Source: JBLLJR01 sp047692235 (GTDB lineage: Bacteria; Pseudomonadota; Gammaproteobacteria; Enterobacterales; Enterobacteriaceae). Taken from it: a stretch of DNA of 64,000 nt. The notes beneath the pieces are model-generated. The model was not told where the DNA came from and searched no databases. It saw only the letters and a list, made by a program, of their open reading frames with translations. Positions 29,694-39,126 of this stretch are shown one piece after another. The stretch is taken from assembly GCA_047692235.1 (NCBI GenBank), contig JBLLJR010000003.1, positions 1 to 64,000 of the forward strand. The letters are read 5' to 3'. The stretch's first letter is position 1; the number at the start of each line of letters is the position of its first letter. The translations under genes were made by a program, and so were the position numbers.

Positions 29694-31628
29694 GTGCCTG
29701 TTATAACATTAACTAATGGTAATAAACATTTTTTTGCACAACCTATTTCAGTATTAGATTTTGTAAATAAAATATATTTAAAATCAAATCAGTTATGTAT
29801 AGCAGCTAGAATTAATGGGAAACTAGTAGATATTGATAGTTTAATAATAAAAGATTCAAATGTTGATTTAGTTTTTAATACAGATTCTGATGGATTAAAA
29901 ATAATTAGAAATTCTTGTATTTATTTGTTAGGTAGATCAATTAAACAATTATGGCCTAATTCTAAAATGATATTAGGAGGTATAATAGATCAATCATTTT
30001 ATTATAAAATAGATTTAGATTTTTATTTAACCAAAAATGATTTATGTCTAATAGAAAAAAAAATGCATTCATTAATACATGAAAAATATAATATTATTTA
30101 TTCATTGGTCAAATATGACGAAGCATATAATTTTTTCTTAGATAAAAATGAAAGTTATAAAATAGATTATTTAAATAATATAGAAAGCAAAAACAATTTA
30201 ACTTTAGTCAAGTATCAAGAATATACAGATATACAGATACATAATATACCTAAAGTATATAAAATAGAGATGTGTAAGTATTTTAAATTATATAAATTAA
30301 GTAAATCATATATACATTTAAATAATAATAAAAAAACATCACAAAAAATTTATGGTACAGCTTGGTATAATACTGATTCTTTAAATAATTATGTTAATTA
30401 TTTATTTGAAATAGATAAACGCGATCATAGAAAGATAGGTAAAAGATTAGATTTATACCATATTCAAGAAAATGCTCCTGGGATGGTATTTTGGCATAAT
30501 AATGGATATGTTATTTTTCGTGAATTAGAATTATTTATAAGATCAAAATTAAGAGATTATAATTATCAAGAAGTTAAAAGTCCTTTTATGATTGATAAAA
30601 ATTTATGGGAAAAAACTGGACATCTTGATTATTATGCAGATAATATATTTATTACATCTTCTGAAAATAGAGAATATTGTATTAAACCAATGAATTGTCC
30701 TGGACATATACAAATATTTAATAAGATGAAAAAATCTTATAAAGATTTACCTTTACGTATTTCTGAATTTGGAAGTTGTCATAGAAATGAATATTCAGGA
30801 TCTTTACATGGGTTAATGCGTATTCGCAATTTTACACAAGATGATGCTCATATTTTCTGTACTAATGAACAAATTTTTGATGAAGTTAATAAATGTATTT
30901 CAATGATATATGATATATATAGTGTTTTTGGTTTTAAAAAAATTTTAGTAAAATTATCTACATGTCCTAAAAAACATATTGGAGATAAAAAATTATGGGA
31001 AAATTCAGAAAATAATTTAATATCTGTGTTATTAAAAAATAAAATTTCTTTTGATTTTCAAAAAGGTGAAGGTGCTTTTTATGGTCCAAAAATAGAATTT
31101 ATTTTACAAGATAGTTTAAATAGATCATGGCAATGTGGCACAATTCAAGTTGATTTTTCTTTACCAAAACGTTTAAGTGCTTTTTATACAAATGAAAAAA
31201 ATGAGAAAGTTACTCCAATAATTATACATAGAGCTATTTTAGGGTCAATTGAAAGATTTATAGGTATTTTAACTGAAGAATATAAAGGATTATATCCTCT
31301 TTGGTTATCTCCTATACAAGTAGTTGTATTAAATATATCACATAATCATAAACAATATGTTATTAATGTAAATAATCAATTATTTAAAGAAAATATTAGA
31401 GTTATATATGATATATCAAATGAAACAATAAATTTTAAAATTAGAAAATATTATTTAAATAATATCCCTTATATTATAATTTGTGGTAATCAAGAAATAC
31501 AAAATAATAGTATTACAGTACGTTTAAGAAATAATATAAATATTAAAAATATTAAAGTTATGGATTTTGTAAAAAAATTAAAGTATAAAATTAATTCTCG
31601 TGATATTAATTATACATTGGAGGAATAA
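29694..31628 (+). CDS. thrS: Threonyl-tRNA synthetase with degenerate editing domain
   Basis: ThrS charges tRNA-Thr. The 644 residues are full length, starting at GTG (MPVITLTNG) after AGGAAG. Domains: TGS (1-61), N2 editing (about 62-225), class II catalytic core (about 243-535) and anticodon binding (536-644). The core keeps motif 2 (FGSCHRNE), the Zn ligands Cys in MNCPGH, a His in DDAHIFC and a late His in IIHRAILGSIERF. In the editing domain the HxxxH motif expected in IIRHSCAHLLGH reads IIRNSCIYLLGR, and the MCRGPH segment is replaced by IQIHNI. Ser-tRNA-Thr proofreading is therefore probably lost. It heads thrS-infC-rpmI-rplT-pheST. Confidence 0.96.
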   Translation: MPVITLTNGNKHFFAQPISVLDFVNKIYLKSNQLCIAARINGKLVDIDSLIIKDSNVDLVFNTDSDGLKIIRNSCIYLLGRSIKQLWPNSKMILGGIIDQSFYYKIDLDFYLTKNDLCLIEKKMHSLIHEKYNIIYSLVKYDEAYNFFLDKNESYKIDYLNNIESKNNLTLVKYQEYTDIQIHNIPKVYKIEMCKYFKLYKLSKSYIHLNNNKKTSQKIYGTAWYNTDSLNNYVNYLFEIDKRDHRKIGKRLDLYHIQENAPGMVFWHNNGYVIFRELELFIRSKLRDYNYQEVKSPFMIDKNLWEKTGHLDYYADNIFITSSENREYCIKPMNCPGHIQIFNKMKKSYKDLPLRISEFGSCHRNEYSGSLHGLMRIRNFTQDDAHIFCTNEQIFDEVNKCISMIYDIYSVFGFKKILVKLSTCPKKHIGDKKLWENSENNLISVLLKNKISFDFQKGEGAFYGPKIEFILQDSLNRSWQCGTIQVDFSLPKRLSAFYTNEKNEKVTPIIIHRAILGSIERFIGILTEEYKGLYPLWLSPIQVVVLNISHNHKQYVINVNNQLFKENIRVIYDISNETINFKIRKYYLNNIPYIIICGNQEIQNNSITVRLRNNINIKNIKVMDFVKKLKYKINSRDINYTLEE

Positions 31629-31631
31629 AAC

Positions 31632-32174
31632 ATTAAAAACGTTAAAAAAAATAATAATAAATTACATTTAAATAGAATTAATAAAGAAATCAATGTTAAA
31701 GAAGTTCGTTTAACTGGAATTAATGGTGAACAAATTGGCATAATGAGTTTGCATGAAGCATTAAAAAAATCTGAAGCAATCGGTGCAGATTTAGTAGAAA
31801 TTAGTCCTAATTCTAGACCACCAGTATGTCGTATTATGGATTATAGAAAGTTTATTTACAAAAAAAACAAATCTATAAAAAAACAAAAGAAAAAACAAAA
31901 GATAATTCATATAAAAGAAGTTAAATTTCGACCTAATACTGATGAAGGAGATTTTAGAGTTAAATTACGTAATTTAATTCGTTTTTTAGATAATGGAAAT
32001 AAAGTCAAAGTTACTCTACGATTTAGAGGAAGAGAAATAACACATCAAAATATTGGATTTGATCTTCTTAATCGTATTAAAAGTGAATTGTATAATATAT
32101 CTACAATAGAATTTTTCTCTTCTAAAGTTGAAGGACGTCAAATTATTATGATACTTTCTCCCAAAAAAGCTTAA
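31632..32174 (+). CDS. infC: Translation initiation factor IF-3 with AUU start
   Basis: IF-3 prevents premature subunit joining and checks start codons. The reading frame extends upstream of the first ATG (31743) to ATT at 31632, giving 180 residues, exactly the E. coli length. The extra segment [21 protein letters not shown] is clear IF-3 sequence, so the ATG is internal. GGAGGA at 31619-31624 is well spaced (7 bases) before the ATT. In E. coli infC also starts with AUU, the basis of its autoregulation. C-terminal motifs are [14 protein letters not shown] and [13 protein letters not shown]. The gene begins three bases after the thrS stop. Confidence 0.95.
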   Translation: MKNVKKNNNKLHLNRINKEINVKEVRLTGINGEQIGIMSLHEALKKSEAIGADLVEISPNSRPPVCRIMDYRKFIYKKNKSIKKQKKKQKIIHIKEVKFRPNTDEGDFRVKLRNLIRFLDNGNKVKVTLRFRGREITHQNIGFDLLNRIKSELYNISTIEFFSSKVEGRQIIMILSPKKA

Positions 32175-32231
32175 TATTTTAACTTTAATATACAGTTAAA
32201 TACTATTAAATAACTTTATATAGGCAAAAAT

Positions 32232-32429
32232 ATGCCCAAGATTAAAACTATACGCAGTGTTAGTAAACGTTTTAGAAGAATTTCTAATGGAAAATTTAAA
32301 AGAAAACATGCTAATTTAAAACATATTTTAACTAAAAAATCTACTAAACGTAAAAGACATTTACGCGCAAATACTTTAGTGTCTAAATCAAATATGAAAT
32401 TAGTTTCACGTTGTTTACCGTATTTATAA
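32232..32429 (+). CDS. rpmI: Large ribosomal subunit protein L35
   Basis: L35 is a small basic 50S protein. The 65 residues equal the E. coli length. [27 protein letters not shown] at the start (read as two overlapping short motifs, [12 protein letters not shown] and [10 protein letters not shown]) and the ending RCLPYL are characteristic. It lies between infC and rplT, as in almost all proteobacteria. Confidence 0.97.
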   Translation: MPKIKTIRSVSKRFRRISNGKFKRKHANLKHILTKKSTKRKRHLRANTLVSKSNMKLVSRCLPYL

Positions 32430-32476
32430 AATTTTTAATTATTCACTAATAATTAAAAGTATAGGAGATAAATATA

Positions 32477-32836
32477 ATGGCTAGAATAAAAAGAGGTGTT
32501 GTTGCTCATTCTCGTCATAAAAAAATTTTAAAAGAAGCAAAAGGTTATTATGGAGCTAGATCTAGAGTATATAGAGCGGCTTATCAAGCTGTAATTAAAG
32601 CAGGACAATATTCTTATCGAGATAGACGACAAAAGAAACGTCAATTTAGACAATTATGGATAATTAGAATTAATGCAGCATCTAGAAAATATGGATTATC
32701 TTATAGTAAATTAATTAACGGATTAAAAAAATTATATATTATAATTAATAATAAAATTTTATCTGATATGGCAATTAATGATGAAAAAACTTTTTCATTA
32801 TTAGCTAACAAAGTAAAAATGTTTTTAACTAAATAA
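32477..32836 (+). CDS. rplT: Large ribosomal subunit protein L20
   Basis: L20 nucleates early 50S assembly; in E. coli it represses rpmI-rplT translation. The 119 residues (118 in E. coli) begin [25 protein letters not shown] and continue with [19 protein letters not shown], split here as two segments of the conserved rRNA-binding region. A TAGGAGA Shine-Dalgarno sequence precedes the ATG. No Phe-rich pheM-type leader peptide follows before pheS. Confidence 0.97.
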   Translation: MARIKRGVVAHSRHKKILKEAKGYYGARSRVYRAAYQAVIKAGQYSYRDRRQKKRQFRQLWIIRINAASRKYGLSYSKLINGLKKLYIIINNKILSDMAINDEKTFSLLANKVKMFLTK

Positions 32837-32920
32837 ACATGATTTATTTGTATATAAAATTTTAAAAGTAAATTACATAATATATTATTATTTGTTGATT
32901 ATATAAAATGAATATTGATA

Positions 32921-33919
32921 ATGATTAATGTAAAAAATGTAGAAATAGAAATAAAATTAATTAAAGAAGCAATTTTAAATTTGAAAAAATCTAAAACTCT
33001 TAAAGAAATTAATGAAATAAATATAAAATTTTTAGGTAAGAAAGGTCTTTTTAATAAACTATTAAATAATTTACATAAATTAAGTTTAAAAAAACGTAGT
33101 TTTTTTGGTTGCATAATTAATGAAAATAAACAAAAATTTAAACAAGTTTTTAATAAACAAAAAAATTTATTAATAAAAATACATAACTCAAATAGTATTA
33201 TTTCTGAAACATTAGATGTTACTTTATTAGGAAATAAAATTACAAATGGTACATTTCACCCAGTTACACATACAATTTCATATATTGAAAATTTTTTTGA
33301 AAATGTTGGATTTCAAACAATAACTGGACAAGAAATTGAAGATGTATATCATAATTTTGATGCATTAAATATTAATGAATATCATCCATCTCGCACAGAA
33401 CATGATACATTTTGGTTTAATAAAAATATATTATTACGTACACAAACTTCAAATATTCAGATTAGATCCGTTAAAAATGGAAAACCTCCAATTAAATTAA
33501 TTTCTCCTGGGCGTGTATATAGAAATGATAGTGATAATACTCATACCCCAATGTTTCATCAAGTTGAAGGAATAGCAATAGATACAAATTTAAATTTTTC
33601 TAATTTAAAAAAATTAATATATGATTTTTTGTATAGTTTTTTTACACATAATATTTGTATTCGTTTTCGTCCATCTTATTTTCCATTTACTGAAATTTCC
33701 GCTGAAGTTGAAATTAAAAAAAATAATAATTGGATAGAGATACTTGGATGTGGAATGATTTGTACAAATATTTTACGTAATTTAAATATTAATCCAAAAA
33801 TATACTCAGGTTTTGCTTTTGGGTTAGGTGTAGAACGATTAGCTATGATTAAATATAATTTAAATGATGTAAGAACATTTTTTAAAAATGATATTAGATT
33901 TTTACGTCAATTTAAATAA
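32921..33919 (+). CDS. pheS: Phenylalanyl-tRNA synthetase alpha subunit
   Basis: PheS is the catalytic alpha subunit of the heterotetrameric PheRS. I place the start at ATG 32921 (332 residues; E. coli 327); an in-frame TTG at 32915 would add two residues. The N-terminal coiled coil (about 5-85) is Lys-rich. Class II motifs are visible: HPVTHTI near 108, GQEIEDVYHNFDALN, RTQTSNIQIRS, motif 2 SPGRVYRNDSDNTHTPMFHQVEG and motif 3 GFAFGLGVERLAMIKY. pheT follows after 13 bp. The E. coli attenuator peptide gene pheM is not recognisable upstream. Confidence 0.96.
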   Translation: MINVKNVEIEIKLIKEAILNLKKSKTLKEINEINIKFLGKKGLFNKLLNNLHKLSLKKRSFFGCIINENKQKFKQVFNKQKNLLIKIHNSNSIISETLDVTLLGNKITNGTFHPVTHTISYIENFFENVGFQTITGQEIEDVYHNFDALNINEYHPSRTEHDTFWFNKNILLRTQTSNIQIRSVKNGKPPIKLISPGRVYRNDSDNTHTPMFHQVEGIAIDTNLNFSNLKKLIYDFLYSFFTHNICIRFRPSYFPFTEISAEVEIKKNNNWIEILGCGMICTNILRNLNINPKIYSGFAFGLGVERLAMIKYNLNDVRTFFKNDIRFLRQFK

Positions 33920-33932
33920 TGGAATTTAAAGT

Positions 33933-36296
33933 ATGAAAATTAGTCACAATTGGATAAATGAATGGGTTCATTTAAATTGTAATATTTATGATTTAATACA
34001 ACACATGCATATGTCTGGTTTGCAAGTAGAAAATTTAAACAATATAAATAATTGGAGTATTCCTATAATAGTAGGAAAAATTATAGATTTATATTATTAT
34101 AAAAATAATATAAATTTAAAAATACAAATTAATAAAAAATCTAGTAATGATGTATTAGATGTGATATGTAATAAATTTACATATAAAATTAATAATAAAA
34201 TAGCTATTGCTTCTATATATTCAGAAGTAGAAAAAAAATTTAAATGGATAATATGTAAATACTCAGATCTTGGGTTAATTAATAAAAATAATTTTAATGA
34301 TGTAATACTATTACCAAATAAAGCTGTAATTGGCGATAGTTTATCTAAATATATTAAATTTAATGATAATATATTTGATATAAATATTTTATCTAATCGA
34401 TCTGATTGTTATAGTATATTTGGTATAGCTAGAGATCTATCTATTTATTTAAATAAACCTTTAAAAAAAATTAAAAATGTAAAAAATTTTATAAATAAAG
34501 TACAAATAAATTATACAATTGATATTTCAATTGATAATTATTTAAATTGCCCTCGTTATTTAGGGATAATAATAAAAAATATTAATATTAAAAAATATAT
34601 TACACCTATATGGATGCAAAATAAATTAATTAATTGTGGTATTAAACCTATAAATATAATATTTGATATTATTAATTACATAATAATTGAATTTGGCCAA
34701 CCAATACATGTTTTCGATTTTGATAAAATAAGTAATAAAATTTATATACGTAAAGCAAAACAACATGAAAAACTAATAATAAATAAAAAAAAATTAGTAC
34801 TAACATCAGATATGTTAGTTGTATCTGACGATACATCAATATTATCTATCGCTGGAGTATTAGTTGGATCACATGCTGCTATTAATAATAATACAAAAAA
34901 TATATTTTTAGAATGTGCATTTTTTAAAAAAGAATGCATTATAAACAATGTTAATAAATGTTATATAAAAACAGATTCTTCTATACGTTATATAAAAGGT
35001 GTTGATCCAAAATTACAAATTAATGCTATAGAACAAGCAACTATGTTATTTATAAAAATTTGTAAAGCAAATCCAGGACACATTATAAATAAATGTTCTA
35101 AGATACATATGCCAACACCTAGAATTTTATCTTTAAAAAGAAAAAATTTAAATAAATTAATAGGCATAAATATTGAAGATAACATTATATTAAACATCTT
35201 AAATACAATTTGTTATGCTGTATCAAAAAATTTTGGATGGAAAGTAGTTATACCTATTTATAGATTTGATATTATTACAGAAGAAAACTTAATAGGAGAG
35301 ATTGTGCGAATTTATGGGTATAATAATATTAAAGGAATTCCTCTTAATATTAGATATCCTAAAATTATTAAAGTAAAGCCAATTAATTCTATATCTTTAA
35401 ATAATATTAAAAATATATTAGTAACTAAGGGATACAATGAAGTGATTACTTATAGTTTTGTAAATCCAAAAATACAATCTATATTGTATCCACAACAAAA
35501 ACAATTAATTATTAAAAATCCTATTTCTATATATATGTCATCTATGCGTGTATCTTTAATAACAGGATTATTAAATACAATTATTTATAATGTTCATAGA
35601 CAACAAGAAACAATCCGTATATTTGAGAGTGGTTTAACATTTATTCCCGATAAATTATCTAATTTAAAAATAAAACAAAATTTAATATTATCAGGTGCAA
35701 TAACCGGCCAAATAGATTCCTGTTGGAGAAATTCTACAAAAACATTTAATTTTTATGATATAAAAAGTGATTTAGAATCAATATTAGAATATTGTTGTAA
35801 ATTAGAAAACATAGAATTTAGAAATGAAAAACATCATTTTTTACATCCTGGACAAAGTGCGTCTATATATTTTAATGATGAATATATTGGTTTAATTGGT
35901 ACAATTAATCCTTTTTTAAAAAATAAATTAAATTTACGTGATCATGTATTTATTTTTGAATTAATATGGGATAAATTACCTAAAAGTAAAGAAATAAATA
36001 CATTTAAAATTTCAAAATTTCCAATTAATTGTCGAGATATATCATTAATAATTTTAAATGATATTTCTTCAAGGGATATAATTTTAACATGTAAAAATAT
36101 AATTTTAGATAAATTAGTTGACATTAAAGTTATTGATGTATATCGTGGGAATCATATAAAACAAGGTTACAAAAGTATTTCAATTCGTTTATTTATACAA
36201 GATATAAAATCTACATTAAAAGAGCATGATATTTATTTGTTAATAAATAATTGTGTAAATATATTAAAATTAAAATTCAATGCTTTAATAAGATAA
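33933..36296 (+). CDS. pheT: Phenylalanyl-tRNA synthetase beta subunit
   Basis: PheT provides tRNA binding and proofreading of Tyr-tRNA-Phe. The 787 residues match the E. coli length (795). Order of domains: the N-terminal EMAP-like tRNA-binding fold (about 40-150), B3/B4 editing domain (about 200-400, GQPIHVFD and LECAFF), B5 (about 400-475), the catalytic-like B6/B7 core (WRNSTKTFNFYDIKSDLE, LHPGQSASIY), and the C-terminal ferredoxin-like B8 (about 695-787, DVYRGNHIKQGYKS). In the editing pocket LECAFF and the Thr of KTDSS are kept, but a conserved GGEHSG loop reads VGSHAA and Ala of TDA is Ser. ihfA, the next E. coli gene, is absent. Confidence 0.95.
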   Translation: MKISHNWINEWVHLNCNIYDLIQHMHMSGLQVENLNNINNWSIPIIVGKIIDLYYYKNNINLKIQINKKSSNDVLDVICNKFTYKINNKIAIASIYSEVEKKFKWIICKYSDLGLINKNNFNDVILLPNKAVIGDSLSKYIKFNDNIFDINILSNRSDCYSIFGIARDLSIYLNKPLKKIKNVKNFINKVQINYTIDISIDNYLNCPRYLGIIIKNINIKKYITPIWMQNKLINCGIKPINIIFDIINYIIIEFGQPIHVFDFDKISNKIYIRKAKQHEKLIINKKKLVLTSDMLVVSDDTSILSIAGVLVGSHAAINNNTKNIFLECAFFKKECIINNVNKCYIKTDSSIRYIKGVDPKLQINAIEQATMLFIKICKANPGHIINKCSKIHMPTPRILSLKRKNLNKLIGINIEDNIILNILNTICYAVSKNFGWKVVIPIYRFDIITEENLIGEIVRIYGYNNIKGIPLNIRYPKIIKVKPINSISLNNIKNILVTKGYNEVITYSFVNPKIQSILYPQQKQLIIKNPISIYMSSMRVSLITGLLNTIIYNVHRQQETIRIFESGLTFIPDKLSNLKIKQNLILSGAITGQIDSCWRNSTKTFNFYDIKSDLESILEYCCKLENIEFRNEKHHFLHPGQSASIYFNDEYIGLIGTINPFLKNKLNLRDHVFIFELIWDKLPKSKEINTFKISKFPINCRDISLIILNDISSRDIILTCKNIILDKLVDIKVIDVYRGNHIKQGYKSISIRLFIQDIKSTLKEHDIYLLINNCVNILKLKFNALIR

Positions 36297-36501
36297 TTTA
36301 AACGTAAATTTAATTTACATTATTTATAATAACAGTTCAATATCAGAATAACATATTTAACAAATATAAAATAAATTATTAAAAATATTTTTTATTAAAA
36401 TAGTTAATAATACTAGTTAATCAATATATTATATAAAAAAAATTTGTTACTAAAATAGTATATAAATTTAATATATAATTATATTTATAGAGATAAATGA
36501 T

Positions 36502-36885
36502 ATGAAAAAAAATAAATATAACTTAAAATGTATAAATAAAAATAATTTTTATAAAGGCATATCAATTACTGATAAATTTGCTGATCATATTAGATTTTTT
36601 ATAAATAAAAATAAAACTATAGGCTTTAAAATAACATTAAATAATTCTGGATGTGCTGGTTTAAGTTATATGCTTAAAAAAATTGATTTTGAAAGTGAAA
36701 TTAAATCTAATGATTTATTATTTACTTATGAAGATATAAAAATTTATATTCCATTAAAAATAATGTCATTAATTGATGGCACAGAGATTGATTATATTAA
36801 AGATGGTTTAAATTATATTTTAAAATTTAATAATCCTAAAGCAAAAAATATTTGTGGTTGTGGTGAAAGTTTTAGTATTGAGTAA
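36502..36885 (+). CDS. sufA: SufA, A-type Fe-S cluster carrier
   Basis: SufA accepts clusters from SufBCD and passes them to apoproteins. The 127 residues align with E. coli SufA (122), including its N-terminal extension that distinguishes it from IscA. The three cluster-binding cysteines are present: [10 protein letters not shown] and the C-terminal [22 protein letters not shown] is the family signature. It starts the sufABCDSE operon; sufB begins four bases after the stop. A short hairpin TACTAAAATAGTA lies upstream at 36448-36460. Confidence 0.93.
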   Translation: MKKNKYNLKCINKNNFYKGISITDKFADHIRFFINKNKTIGFKITLNNSGCAGLSYMLKKIDFESEIKSNDLLFTYEDIKIYIPLKIMSLIDGTEIDYIKDGLNYILKFNNPKAKNICGCGESFSIE

Positions 36886-36889
36886 AAAT

Positions 36890-38350
36890 ATGGAAGACAA
36901 TAAGTTACAAGAATTTAATTCTTTAGATATTACAAAATCAATTAATCATAATATTAACAAAAATTATAAAGAAGGTTTTTATACACAATTAATTTCGGAT
37001 GAGATTAATAAAGGTATTAATGAAAATATAATTTATAAGATATCTTCTAAAAGGAATGAACCAGGATGGATGCTTAAATTTAGATTAAAAGCTTATCATT
37101 CATGGATTAAAATGAAAGAACCACATTGGCTAAAAGCGCAATATAAAAATATTAATTATAATAATTATAAATATTATTCTACTCCTTTATCTAAGAATAA
37201 GAATAATTTTTTAACTCCAGAAGTAAAAAGTACATTTGATAAATTAGGCGTGCCAATTGATGAAAAAAATAAGAAAGTAGCTATTGATGCAATTTTCGAT
37301 TCAGTTTCAGTATCTACAACTTATCAAAGTATGTTACTGAAAAAATATGGAATTATTTTTTGTTCATTTGGTGAAGCAATACAAAAATATCCTAATTTAG
37401 TAAGATTGTATCTTGGAAGTGTTGTTCCATTTAATGATAATTTTTTTGCATCTTTAAATTCAGCAGTAGCTTCAGATGGCACTTTTGTTTATATACCAAA
37501 AGGTGTATCTTGTCCAATGGAATTATCTACATATTTTAGAATTAATTCTGCTAATACTGGTCAATTTGAACGAACTATTATTATAGCTGACGAAGATAGT
37601 TATTTAAGTTATATTGAAGGTTGTTCTGCTCCAGCACATAATCATTATCAATTACATGCAGCAGTAGTAGAAGTATTTTTAATGAAAAATGCTAAAGTTA
37701 AATATTCTACTGTACAAAATTGGTTTCCTGGAAAAAATAAAACTGGTGGAATTTTTAATTTCGTCACAAAACGTGCTATTTGTGCTGGAATAAACTCTAA
37801 AATGTCATGGACTCAATCAGAAACTGGATCATATATAACTTGGAAATATCCAAGTGTAATTTTGTATGGAGATCATTCTATTGGAGAATTTTTTTCAGTG
37901 GCATTAACTAACGGATATCAACAAGCAGATACTGGAACAAAAATGATCCATATAGGTAAAAATACACGTTCTACAATTATTTCTAAAGGTATTTCGTCTG
38001 GTCAAAGTCAAAATACATATCGTGGATTAGTTAAAATTATGCCAAATGCTATAAATTCTAGAAATTTTACACAATGTGATTCTATGCTTATTGGGAATAA
38101 ATGTATTGCTAATACTTATCCTCATATAGAATCACATAATAATTCTTCTCAAATCGAACATGAAGCAACTACTTCTCGTATTGGTGAAGATCAATTATTT
38201 TATTGTCGTCAACGTGGAATAGTAGAAGATGATGCTATTTCAATGATTGTTAATGGTTTTTGTAAAGATGTATTTTCAAACTTACCTCTCGAATTTAATG
38301 TAGAAGCTCAAAAATTATTATCAATTAATTTAGAACACAGCGTAGGATGA
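36890..38350 (+). CDS. sufB: SufB, scaffold subunit of the SufBC2D complex
   Basis: SufB is the main site of Fe-S assembly. I choose ATG 36890, just after the sufA stop, giving 486 residues (495 in E. coli); an upstream GTG frame start inside sufA is unlikely. NYKEGF and [18 protein letters not shown] align near the start, and [21 protein letters not shown] and [12 protein letters not shown] contain the two cysteines important for sulfur transfer and cluster assembly in E. coli. The last residues [11 protein letters not shown] are standard. The N-terminal Cys-rich CxxCxxxC stretch seen in E. coli is missing, as in many homologues. Confidence 0.96.
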   Translation: MEDNKLQEFNSLDITKSINHNINKNYKEGFYTQLISDEINKGINENIIYKISSKRNEPGWMLKFRLKAYHSWIKMKEPHWLKAQYKNINYNNYKYYSTPLSKNKNNFLTPEVKSTFDKLGVPIDEKNKKVAIDAIFDSVSVSTTYQSMLLKKYGIIFCSFGEAIQKYPNLVRLYLGSVVPFNDNFFASLNSAVASDGTFVYIPKGVSCPMELSTYFRINSANTGQFERTIIIADEDSYLSYIEGCSAPAHNHYQLHAAVVEVFLMKNAKVKYSTVQNWFPGKNKTGGIFNFVTKRAICAGINSKMSWTQSETGSYITWKYPSVILYGDHSIGEFFSVALTNGYQQADTGTKMIHIGKNTRSTIISKGISSGQSQNTYRGLVKIMPNAINSRNFTQCDSMLIGNKCIANTYPHIESHNNSSQIEHEATTSRIGEDQLFYCRQRGIVEDDAISMIVNGFCKDVFSNLPLEFNVEAQKLLSINLEHSVG

Positions 38351-38388
38351 TAGTATAATTATATAAATAAAAAAAGGAACAAATAAAT

Positions 38389-39126
38389 ATGCTATCAATT
38401 AAAAATTTAAATATTAATATTGATAATAAATCAATAATAAAAAATTTAAGTTTAAAAATAAAATACGGCGAAGTACATGCTATAATGGGTCCAAATGGAT
38501 CTGGTAAAAGTACTTTATCATCTTTTTTGTCAGGTCGAAAAGAATATACAATATTATCTGGTGATGTAATTTTTAAAGGTAAAAATTTATTAGAATTAAA
38601 TCCTGAATCCAGAGCTGGTGAAGGAATTTTTTTAGCATTTCAATATCCAATAGAAATTCCTGGAATTAGTAATCAATTATTATTACAAGTTGCATTGAAT
38701 TCAATTAGAAAATATAGAAAATTACCGCCTTTAAATAGATTAGAACTTTCTAATATTATAAATAAAAAAATTAAATCATTAAAAATGACAAAAGATTTTT
38801 TAAATAGATCTGTAAATGTAGGATTTTCTGGTGGAGAAAAAAAACGTAATGAAATTTTACAGATGTCTATTTTAGAACCAGATTTATGTATTTTAGATGA
38901 AATAGATTCTGGTTTAGATATTGATTCATTAAAAATAGTTACTAATGTAATTAATACTTTACGAGATAATAAAAGATCTTTTATTATAATTACGCATTAT
39001 AAACGTATTTTAGAATACGTTAAACCTGATTTCATTCATATATTATACAAAGGTAAAATAGTTAAATGTGGTAATTTTTCTTTAGTACAGAAATTAGAAG
39101 ATAAAGGTTATGAATGGATTAAATAA
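38389..39126 (+). CDS. sufC: SufC, ABC-type ATPase of the SUF complex
   Basis: SufC is the cytoplasmic ATPase driving conformational change in SufBCD. The 245 residues (248 in E. coli) contain Walker A GPNGSGKST near 37, the Q-loop FLAFQYPIEIPG, signature VGFSGGEKKRNEILQM near 148 and Walker B CILDEIDSGLDID. An AAAAGGAAC ribosome-binding site precedes the ATG. The last 17 bases overlap sufD, which points to coupled translation of the two partners. Confidence 0.97.
   Translation: MLSIKNLNINIDNKSIIKNLSLKIKYGEVHAIMGPNGSGKSTLSSFLSGRKEYTILSGDVIFKGKNLLELNPESRAGEGIFLAFQYPIEIPGISNQLLLQVALNSIRKYRKLPPLNRLELSNIINKKIKSLKMTKDFLNRSVNVGFSGGEKKRNEILQMSILEPDLCILDEIDSGLDIDSLKIVTNVINTLRDNKRSFIIITHYKRILEYVKPDFIHILYKGKIVKCGNFSLVQKLEDKGYEWIK

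Noticed and set aside
31743..31745. ATG at 31743 as infC start
   Set aside because: It would remove 37 residues of clear IF-3 sequence; the upstream ATT with GGAGGA fits the family better.
32837..32930. Possible pheM-like leader peptide before pheS
   Set aside because: The only short frame (ATG at 32908, six codons) has no Phe codons and no terminator/antiterminator pair is visible.
36854..36889. GTG-initiated extension of sufB into sufA
   Set aside because: The extension does not resemble SufB, and the ATG at 36890 lies right after the sufA stop and aligns with family starts.
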